From Thermoguttaceae bacterium (GTDB lineage: Bacteria > Planctomycetota > Planctomycetia > Pirellulales > Thermoguttaceae), in contig JANLFZ010000174.1 in assembly GCA_024653385.1 (NCBI GenBank), positions 1 through 7,708 on the forward strand: a stretch of 7,708 nt of DNA. Reading direction: 5' to 3'. The notes beneath the pieces were generated by a model. That model did no database searches. It saw only the letters and a list, made by a program, of their open reading frames with translations, and was not told where the DNA came from. Position numbers and translations under genes: made by a program. Positions within the stretch are counted from its first letter, which is position 1, and each line of letters starts with the position of its first letter. Positions 1-4,956 of this stretch are shown in pieces.

Positions 1-124
1 GGTACTCCTGGAAGGCGGTGAGGCTGTCGCCGGCGGCCTTGTGCTCGGGCATGTTGGTGCCGCCGTCGGTCTTCGCCGTTTGCACGATGCATCCGCACAG
101 GTCGGTCGCTGCCGTCGCACGCAT
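1..124 (-). CDS. P3: third protease-family copy, partial (runs off left edge)
   Basis: This reading frame enters from position 124 and continues past the window start, giving 41 visible residues. Residues 18-41 match P1 residues 607-629 almost exactly (TDGGTNMPEHK...SLTAFQEY), with an N-to-K change just before. This is the stretch immediately upstream of the P1 zinc-protease domain, so the missing remainder probably carries that domain. The DNA match covers 1-78 against 2744-2821 with two mismatches and then stops abruptly. The 17 residues upstream of the match (MRATAATDLCGCIVQTA) resemble nothing in P1 and show no signal peptide. The ATG at 124 has no GGAG-type ribosome site, unlike the other four genes of the array, so the start is uncertain and the copy may be a 5'-truncated remnant. 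It follows the I2 stop by about 49 bp on the same strand. Homology is certain; intactness is unknown. Confidence 0.6.
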   Translation of the reverse strand, partial: MRATAATDLCGCIVQTAKTDGGTNMPEHKAAGDSLTAFQEY

Positions 125-173
125 GGCACAACGGTTCTGTCCGGCGCGTAAGATCGTACCTTGCGCGTTTGGT

Positions 174-731
174 CTACTTGGGCGCCGGCGGTGGCTTCGT
201 GGGGTGGCCACGGTCCGATCCCTTCGGCTTCTCCTCCTCGATCACCAGGTACGCCACCGTACGGCGGAACACCAGCGGGGTAAGGCCCAGTCGCGTTACC
301 AGGCCGGAGTTCTCGGGGACCTTGTACGAGGCGACCAACTCATAGGCGCCCGCTTTGAGACGCGGGTAGAGGTCCGAAATGCGCGCCGGCTGAATCGCAC
401 GTTCACCGGGATTGAGGGTGCGCACGTCCTCGGGCTCGGCGCCGGGCGGCTTGGAGCAAACTCGCGGGCGCACGAGTTCGCCTCGCTGGCACAAATACAG
501 CTCCAGGTTGGTCACGCCGCCACCTTCCTCACTCGTAAGACTCGCCAGGTAGCGCAGCGGCTTGGCAGAGACGTTCTCGAAGTAGATGGGCAGGACGATC
601 TCCGTGCCCATGCGGAAGTGCAGCACCGGAGCGACGCTAACCTCGGCCATGCTGCGGGGTTCGGCACCATGGGTGCCGCCGACCGCAAGCCAAAACCCCG
701 TGATGCCGAATATGACTGTTCGCATGTTCAT
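174..731 (-). CDS. I2: small exported Ig-like protein, partner of the P2 protease copy
   Basis: The protein has 185 aa. I chose the ATG at 731 because GGAG lies 8 nt upstream (740-743), matching I1, P1 and P2; a longer in-frame start at 773 would overlap the end of P2. Residues 1-22 form a signal peptide with a short hydrophobic core (VIFGITGFWLAVGG), probably cut after THG. The rest reads as alternating beta strands: a FENVSAKPL strand-turn near 51-59, LNPGE near 106-110, AGAYELVAS near 127-135 and a closing RTVAYLVIEEE. It is a clear paralogue of I1, sharing the VAPV, (F/Y)EN(V/L)S, DVR-L-PGE, G-YEL-A, NS-LV and RT-AY-V blocks. C81 and C92 have no counterpart in I1 and could form a disulfide. 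The C-terminus is Pro/Lys-rich. It sits 23 bp behind P2. No known family was recognised; an exported inhibitor or immunity role is inferred from fold and context only. Confidence 0.8.
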   Translation of the reverse strand: MNMRTVIFGITGFWLAVGGTHGAEPRSMAEVSVAPVLHFRMGTEIVLPIYFENVSAKPLRYLASLTSEEGGGVTNLELYLCQRGELVRPRVCSKPPGAEPEDVRTLNPGERAIQPARISDLYPRLKAGAYELVASYKVPENSGLVTRLGLTPLVFRRTVAYLVIEEEKPKGSDRGHPTKPPPAPK

Positions 732-739
732 AAGATGGA

Positions 740-743
740 CTCC
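740..743 (-). promoter_or_regulatory. Ribosome binding site of I2
   Basis: AAAGGAG on the minus strand ends 8 nt before the ATG at 731. It decides against the longer in-frame starts at 773 and 758. Confidence 0.65.
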
Positions 744-754
744 TTTCGTGCGCG

Positions 755-1456
755 TCATCGCTCGACCGACCACTTGCTGGTTAGGTCAAGCTGCCGACGC
801 GTGGGCCCGGAGAAGATGATTGTCGCCTCGTTGCGAGGGGTGGTATAGCGGTACATCAAGTAGATCTCATCTGGGGGGTCATCGGGAACGCCGTTCTCAT
901 TGGGATCCGGCAGGTGACCGTCGGGGTCGAATCCGTCCTCGTCATTGGGGTTGATGAGGCAGTGGGTCAGCTCGTGCGCGGCCGTGTGGGCCAAGCCGTC
1001 GTGGAACACGTACCTCTGCGCGTGGTCGTTCCACCATTTCCACTCCCCCCACAGCAGGTCGTACGCGCCCCATGTGAATGAAGAGCCGCCCAGGTCGGTA
1101 GTGCCCTTCCGGTCGGCAAACATGAGATGCACAAACTCACCGAGCCGACTGTTGCGGTGCGCATTGGCCCACGCCGTCATGGCACTGTCATCAGCGAACA
1201 CCTCGTACGGCGACGCCTCCTCCTCGTCGAGCACCCAGTAGACGCGGATCCCGGCGCCGTTGGTGGCGTCCTCGAATCCCCCGCGCTCGGCGCGGGTCTC
1301 CCGAACCCGCCGAATCCCGGACCGAAGGTCTCCCCTTCGCCTTGAGACCTCCGGTCGGCGCGTGTGCGGGGTCAGGAGACCCGCGCACAGCGCGTGCGAC
1401 CCGCGCACAGCGCGGCGTGTGGCTGACGCGTGGGTGGCCGCTGGCGCGTTGCTCAT
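755..1456 (-). CDS. P2: N-terminally stripped copy of the P1 metalloprotease domain
   Basis: The protein has 233 aa. From residue 60 onward (GFEDATNGAGIRVYWVL) it aligns with P1 from residue 684 to the end. The zinc signature is preserved: HELTH at 161-165, a further His at 181 and a YLMY Met-turn-like motif with Met201, at the same spacing as in P1. DPNENG at 184-189 is a calcium-type acidic loop. The segment between FVHLMF and HELTH differs strongly and is Trp-rich (WGEWKWW). The first 59 residues are Arg-rich, resemble nothing in P1 and are encoded over hairpins and a direct repeat. P1's KELLIETDRM strand is absent and there is no signal peptide. The ATG overlaps the I1 stop as ATGA and has GGAG 8 nt upstream. 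Possible readings are an orphan effector module, a decayed paralogue or an intracellular protein. Catalytic activity is inferred. Confidence 0.7.
   Translation of the reverse strand: MSNAPAATHASATRRAVRGSHALCAGLLTPHTRRPEVSRRRGDLRSGIRRVRETRAERGGFEDATNGAGIRVYWVLDEEEASPYEVFADDSAMTAWANAHRNSRLGEFVHLMFADRKGTTDLGGSSFTWGAYDLLWGEWKWWNDHAQRYVFHDGLAHTAAHELTHCLINPNDEDGFDPDGHLPDPNENGVPDDPPDEIYLMYRYTTPRNEATIIFSGPTRRQLDLTSKWSVER
1320..1356. repeat. Imperfect palindrome (hairpin) inside the 5' part of P2
   Basis: GACCG (1320-1324) pairs with CGGTC (1352-1356) and AGGTCTC (1326-1332) pairs with GAGACCT (1344-1350). There is one mismatch between the two stems and an 11-nt loop. It lies just upstream (P2 sense) of where similarity to P1 begins, and may be a mobile-type palindrome or a remnant of intergenic DNA. 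Confidence 0.55.
1362..1388. repeat. Second palindrome with an AGGA loop
   Basis: GTGTGC (1362-1367) pairs with GCGCAC (1383-1388, one G-T wobble) and GGGTC (1369-1373) pairs with GACCC (1378-1382), with one bulged G and the loop AGGA. This is a strong GC-rich stem only 5 bp from the preceding palindrome. Together they look like a paired palindromic repeat unit. Confidence 0.6.
1378..1414. repeat. Two tandem copies of a 17-bp direct repeat (20-bp period)
   Basis: GACCCGCGCACAGCGCG occurs at 1378-1394 and again at 1398-1414, separated by TGC. The first copy includes the right arm of the palindrome at 1362-1388. A 20-bp period is not a multiple of three, so copy-number change would shift the reading frame of P2. 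Confidence 0.85.
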
Positions 1457-2028
1457 GGCCCAGGCTCCGAAGCCGATGGTGTTGACTTTCGCTCCACGGG
1501 CTCCTTCTTCTCGACCACAACGTATGCGATGGTGCGGTTCAACGGAACCCGCGTCAAACCGAACTCGTTGACGAGAGTTGAGTTCGGCCGAAGGGAATGT
1601 TGCGCCCTCAGTTCATAGGTCCCCGGCGGCAATCGTCTTGACCGTAGCGGAATGTCCAGCAGGTACGTGAGATGCTCGCCGGGCTGGAGTTTCCGCACGT
1701 CGGAAGCACCCAGCGCCGGTGGATAGTATTGCGTACCGAGCAAAATGCTCTTGCCGTCCTTCCGGAGCAAGAAGTGCAGATAGTAGTCGGACCCTTGGGG
1801 CTCTCGTGTTGAGGGGATGCCCCGGATAGAGGTGATGGGGAAATTGGAGAGGTTCTCGTAGCGAACCTCGATGGTCAACCGCGATCCCTCCTCGATGCGA
1901 TAGACCGGCACGGCGGCCACCGCGACGTCGGCCTTCTCCGTCGCAGCATCGGCGGCATGCGCGACGCGGGGCGACCGACAAGCGAGGGCGATCAGCACGA
2001 GAATCCCCGGCGCGATCGTCTTGTACAT
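1453..2028 (-). CDS. I1: small exported Ig-like protein, partner of P1
   Basis: The protein has 191 aa and starts at the ATG at 2028, with GAGGAG ending 8 nt upstream and 26 bp after the P1 stop. The frame stays open to 2475, but that extension only shadows P1. Residues 1-25 form a Sec signal peptide (MYKTIAPGILVLIALACRS, cut probably after AHA at 23-25). LALAC is a poor lipobox, so a lipoprotein is possible but less likely. The mature part looks like a beta-sandwich: LTIEVRYENLSNFPI (51-65), DVRKLQPGEHL (110-120), LPPGTYELRAQ (133-143) and NRTIAYVVVE (164-173). The order of a polar strand, PGE, then PPGTYEL-A recalls Ig-like domains such as the BsuPI-type proteinase inhibitors, a resemblance rather than an assignment. 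It is paralogous to I2. Its stop overlaps the P2 start, suggesting translational coupling. A role as inhibitor or immunity protein for P1 is inferred. Confidence 0.82.
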   Translation of the reverse strand: MYKTIAPGILVLIALACRSPRVAHAADAATEKADVAVAAVPVYRIEEGSRLTIEVRYENLSNFPITSIRGIPSTREPQGSDYYLHFLLRKDGKSILLGTQYYPPALGASDVRKLQPGEHLTYLLDIPLRSRRLPPGTYELRAQHSLRPNSTLVNEFGLTRVPLNRTIAYVVVEKKEPVERKSTPSASEPGP

Positions 2029-2036
2029 GGAAGACT

Positions 2037-2042
2037 CTCCTC
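2037..2042 (-). promoter_or_regulatory. Ribosome binding site of I1
   Basis: GAGGAG lies 8 nt before the ATG at 2028. The stretch from GGAG to the start codon (GGAGAGTCTTCCATG) differs at only two positions from the one before the ATG at 4696. Confidence 0.7.
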
Positions 2043-2054
2043 GACAAAAGACAG

Positions 2055-4631
2055 TCACCAAGGTCTTTCGACGGATTCCTTGTTCGTGAGGTCCAGTGCC
2101 CGCCGGGTCGGCATCGAGAAGTTGACGGCCGTTCGGTTCTCGGGTGTCTTGTCGATGTACATGAGGTACTTTCTGTCCCCGGGGCCACGTTCTATGCCGT
2201 CTTCGTCGGGATCCAGCAAGTGCTCCGTCTCCTCGAAGGGAGGAACGTTCAGCTCGTCGAGGAGCAAATGGGTGATCTCGTGCGTGGCCACGGTTGTCAG
2301 GCCCTCGTGATAGGCGTAACCCTCCTGCGTGGAAGCGTCCTTGACGGCGCGCACATGCACGAAGCCACCGCCGACACCAGCGTGTCCTTCCAATGTTGGG
2401 AGTGGGGCAAAGGTGTCGGTGAACATGAGATGCACGAACGCGCCAAGGCTGCGTCCGGCCGTCCAACGCGCCCAATCCGTTGCTTCGTCGTCGCTCTGGA
2501 ACACCATGTGCGGCGACGCCTCCTCCTGGTCGAGCACCCAGTAGACGCGAATGCCTGCGCCGCTGGTTGCGTCCTCGAATCCCGCGACGACGTTGTTCAG
2601 GATCGACTTGAGATCGTCGACCGACGGCATGTGCAGCACCTGCGTCATGCGGTCGGTCTCGATGAGCAGTTCCTTATGCGAGGGGCTTAGCCGCGTGTGG
2701 CCGCCGGCGAAGCTGCCATGCCCGCCGTCGACGATGAAGCCCCGGTACTCCTGGAAGGCGGTGAGGCTGTCGCCGGCGGCCTTGTGCTCGGGCATGTTCG
2801 TGCCGCCGTCGGTGTTCGCCGCGGCGTCGGGGTCGCGCTCCTCCTTGTCGTCCTCGCGTCCGAAGAAGCGGTTGTCGACAGGCTGCGATTTCGCGAACTG
2901 CTGGTTCCACTCGGTCACCTTCTGCCGCTCCCACGAGTCGGCCAGGCCGTCGGAATCCCGGTCGAACGGCACCGTCAGGTAGTAGATCAAGTAGCCCCCG
3001 CCGGCCTGATGGAACACGGCCTGGATCGTGCCGGTGCCGCCGTAGTCCTTGGCGTAGAACGCGGTCCACGTTTTGAAGCTGCTCACCACGCCGGCGGCGT
3101 CGCCCAGGTCGACATCGGGCGCGAACGAGTAATCCCACTGGTTGCCCGGCGCCTCAATCGACGGGTCGCTCTTGTTCTCCGCATATCCTGGATGGGAACT
3201 CGGGAAACCGAGGTGGAAGTGGACCGCGCTGATTCCGTCGTTGAGTCCCACGTTGGCCACCAGGTGCATCTCTTGGGGCGTGTAGACCTGGGTGTTGTAT
3301 GACGTGCCGGACGAAAGCACAGGCGTCGTGCCGCAGTAGCCCGGTAGGTAATTGCGGACGCCGTCGCAGGGCCCGTCCACGCCCATGTCGTTGTTCACGT
3401 CGAGGTCCAGACGGATCACGGTGAACGTGTCGGTGTCGCGGGCCAGCTCGCGCCCCGCGGTGTTGCGCATCACCAGCCCCAGACGCGCCACCCCCGGGCC
3501 AATACCCTCGGCGTAGATCGTCATGGGCAGCGGGTCGACCCCGATCGTGTAGGTGCTACGGGCCGGCGACGTCTTGTCGGGGGTCTCCCACAGGCGCAGA
3601 CGCCCCTGACTCTCCGTCTCGTCGAGCGACAGGGTATATCCGTCCAGCCCGCAACCCTGGTTGATGTAGTACGGCCGGTAATCGAGCTGGATGGGCACCA
3701 GATCGGAGTCGGCGAACCCCGTGTCGTCGTAGTCGGGCGTCCAATTGTCGTTGTCGTCGTTGTCGTTGTAGCGGAGCATCTGCCCAGGGTTCGTGTCCTC
3801 GAAAGGGTCGTCGCCGAAGTCGATCGTGCCGTCGTTGTTCGAGTCGCCGTCGAGGAACACCACCGGCGGGTAGACCGCGAGCGTGACCACCGCGTTGCTG
3901 CTGTAGTCGATGCCGTCGAAGGCGCGGTACTGGAACTGGTCGGTCCCCACGAAGTCGTCGTCGGGCGTGTAGACGAACGACCCGTCGGGCGCCAGGTCGA
4001 CCGTGCCGTGCGCCGCGTCCATCGTGAGCGTCGCCGTGAGGTTCTCCGGCGGTCCATCGAAATCCCAGTCGTTCAGCAGCACCCCCCGGGGCGGAATGTA
4101 GTTCACCGAGTTGTAGATCGCCTCGAACTCGTCGTTTTCCGCGATCGGAGGGATGTTGAAGTCCAGCTCGCCGTCGCTGAACGTCTGCGATTCTTCCACG
4201 ATTGCCCGGGCAGACGTCAGTCCCCGGATTCGCGCGGTCGCCTGGAACAGCCCGTCGAGCCAAGCCAGCGACCCTAGGAAGCCGGCGGACGTCCAGTCGT
4301 CGTGCGCGTCGCGGAAGAGCGAGTCCGACACGCGGGCGATCTGCTCCCGCGCGTGGTCGAGGTACGCGTCGATCGAGCCCTGCCGCTCCGCGCCGACGGC
4401 CGTTAGCGCCAAACGGATCTCACCCAGTAGATCGGTCAGCGCGTCTTGGTCGTCGTGCAGACTGGCCAGGGCGGTCAGGTACTCTTGCCGGTGTGACTCG
4501 ACGCCGAGGTTGCGGCCGGCCCATGCGGACTGCGCCGGCGTCCGGAGAAAATCTTCGAGCAGCGGCCAAGCGAAGAGCGTTTCGAGCACTCCGCCTCCCG
4601 GTGCGGCACGACATTCAAGCCACTCGAACAC
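2055..4631 (-). CDS. P1: large exported multidomain protein with C-terminal HExxH metalloprotease-like domain
   Basis: The uninterrupted frame gives 858 aa from a GTG at 4631, but the natural start is probably the ATG at 4696, one frame away (see the G8 tract). The N-terminus carries VFEWLECRAAPGGG, a planctomycete export-type motif. A helical stretch follows (about 45-145), then a cadherin/Ig-like module (161-255, with GVLLNDWD and GSFVYTPDDDFVGTDQFQY). Acidic calcium-type loops lie at DSNNDGTID (263-271), DNDDNDN and DVNNDMGVDG; DRDSDGLADSWE (557-568) resembles a thrombospondin type 3 loop. The zincin-like part starts near KELLIETDRM (653-662) and has HEITH (784-788), His804, a DPDEDG loop and YLMY with Met824. 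It is first in a same-strand array, with I1 26 bp downstream. It probably acts outside the cytoplasm, perhaps with calcium. The peptidase family was not identified and activity is inferred from the motif. Confidence 0.8.
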   Translation of the reverse strand: MFEWLECRAAPGGGVLETLFAWPLLEDFLRTPAQSAWAGRNLGVESHRQEYLTALASLHDDQDALTDLLGEIRLALTAVGAERQGSIDAYLDHAREQIARVSDSLFRDAHDDWTSAGFLGSLAWLDGLFQATARIRGLTSARAIVEESQTFSDGELDFNIPPIAENDEFEAIYNSVNYIPPRGVLLNDWDFDGPPENLTATLTMDAAHGTVDLAPDGSFVYTPDDDFVGTDQFQYRAFDGIDYSSNAVVTLAVYPPVVFLDGDSNNDGTIDFGDDPFEDTNPGQMLRYNDNDDNDNWTPDYDDTGFADSDLVPIQLDYRPYYINQGCGLDGYTLSLDETESQGRLRLWETPDKTSPARSTYTIGVDPLPMTIYAEGIGPGVARLGLVMRNTAGRELARDTDTFTVIRLDLDVNNDMGVDGPCDGVRNYLPGYCGTTPVLSSGTSYNTQVYTPQEMHLVANVGLNDGISAVHFHLGFPSSHPGYAENKSDPSIEAPGNQWDYSFAPDVDLGDAAGVVSSFKTWTAFYAKDYGGTGTIQAVFHQAGGGYLIYYLTVPFDRDSDGLADSWERQKVTEWNQQFAKSQPVDNRFFGREDDKEERDPDAAANTDGGTNMPEHKAAGDSLTAFQEYRGFIVDGGHGSFAGGHTRLSPSHKELLIETDRMTQVLHMPSVDDLKSILNNVVAGFEDATSGAGIRVYWVLDQEEASPHMVFQSDDEATDWARWTAGRSLGAFVHLMFTDTFAPLPTLEGHAGVGGGFVHVRAVKDASTQEGYAYHEGLTTVATHEITHLLLDELNVPPFEETEHLLDPDEDGIERGPGDRKYLMYIDKTPENRTAVNFSMPTRRALDLTNKESVERPW

Positions 4632-4696
4632 AGCCTGCCTCCATCGGGGGGGGCAGCGTGCCCGTGCGAACGGCCGCCCATTTTGTTGCGGTTCAT
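4632..4696 (-). other. Probable true 5' end of P1, out of frame with the body
   Basis: An ATG at 4696 with AAGGAG 8 nt upstream opens a frame (MNRNKMGGRSHGHAAP) that runs into the eight-base C run (minus strand) and then, uncorrected, gives a 73-aa dead-end product stopping at 4475. Adding one base to the run joins it in frame to RWRQAVFEWLECRAAPGGG, a typical planctomycete N-terminus. The P1 frame itself remains open upstream to a TGA near 4710 but offers no ATG, GTG or TTG start beyond 4631. Confidence 0.6.
4646..4653 (+). repeat. Run of eight G at the P1 frameshift point
   Basis: There are eight consecutive G on the plus strand, C on the P1 sense strand. Nine or six bases would put the ATG at 4696 in frame with P1. 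It is either a sequencing/assembly length error or a slippage-prone contingency tract. Confidence 0.75.
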
Positions 4697-4704
4697 GGAA
4701 GGGT

Positions 4705-4710
4705 CTCCTT
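4705..4710 (-). promoter_or_regulatory. Ribosome binding site for the P1 ATG at 4696
   Basis: AAGGAG lies 8 nt before ATG. The spacing and the following ACCCTTCC are nearly the same as at I1, which supports 4696 as the real initiation site. Confidence 0.65.
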
Positions 4711-4860
4711 CAGAACGAACGAGGAGAGAATCGCACCGCGCACCGCGCGCCGGCCGCAACGACCACTCGCACGACAGACGCCCCTGCTGCCCATCGCATA
4801 CCCCACATTAAGCTGGCAGAGAAGAATCCTCCGCGCCTGCGGGCGATACGTTGGCCTATG

Positions 4861-4883
4861 ACTGAGAAAAGAACGGCCTCAGT
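4861..4883. promoter_or_regulatory. 6-bp inverted repeat over the array promoter start region
   Basis: ACTGAG (4861-4866) and CTCAGT (4878-4883) are perfect inverted repeats 11 nt apart. They overlap the -10 box and the predicted transcription start of the leftward promoter. It could be an operator or a hairpin at the 5' end of the array transcript; there is no direct evidence for a regulator. Confidence 0.3.
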
Positions 4884-4908
4884 CTAGCAAAGCCTTGGGC
4901 CGTGTCAA
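4881..4908 (-). promoter_or_regulatory. Sigma-70-type promoter reading left into the protease array
   Basis: On the minus strand TTGACA (4908-4903, perfect -35) is followed after 16 nt by TAGACT (4886-4881) preceded by TGC, an extended -10. The start would fall near 4874, giving a leader of roughly 180 nt to the ATG at 4696. This is the only good leftward promoter seen upstream of P1, so the whole array probably depends on it. The rest of 4697-4860 shows no gene or other clear element. Confidence 0.5.
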
Positions 4909-4940
4909 TCGGGGGGTGCCGTCTCAGGGCTCCGTCGGTC

Positions 4941-4949
4941 TGCTACAAT
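4941..4949 (+). promoter_or_regulatory. Extended -10 promoter of pepT
   Basis: TGCTACAAT is a good extended -10. The -35 position (around 4921-4926, GTCTCA) is weak. Transcription would begin at about 4956-4957, on or next to the second ATG of pepT, which would make the mRNA leaderless. No Shine-Dalgarno sequence precedes either ATG, which fits. Confidence 0.4.
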
Positions 4950-4956
4950 GCCCGTC

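Noticed and set aside
18..848. Long plus-strand open frame (276 codons) opposite I2 and the end of P2
   Set aside because: It is antisense to I2, which has a signal peptide, ribosome site and a paralogue. Its translation is Arg/His-rich with no recognisable motif, as expected for a shadow frame in GC-rich DNA.
1378..1414. CRISPR-like direct repeat
   Set aside because: There are only two 17-bp copies with a 3-nt separator, no spacers and no cas genes.
2029..2475. N-terminal extension of I1 to position 2475
   Set aside because: It overlaps the conserved zinc-protease end of P1 in another frame, and a signal peptide and strong ribosome site sit at 2028.
3739..3775. GTC/GTT triplet-rich stretch as a microsatellite
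   Set aside because: It simply encodes the Asp/Asn-rich acidic run (DNDDNDN) of P1; the repeats are imperfect and in frame.
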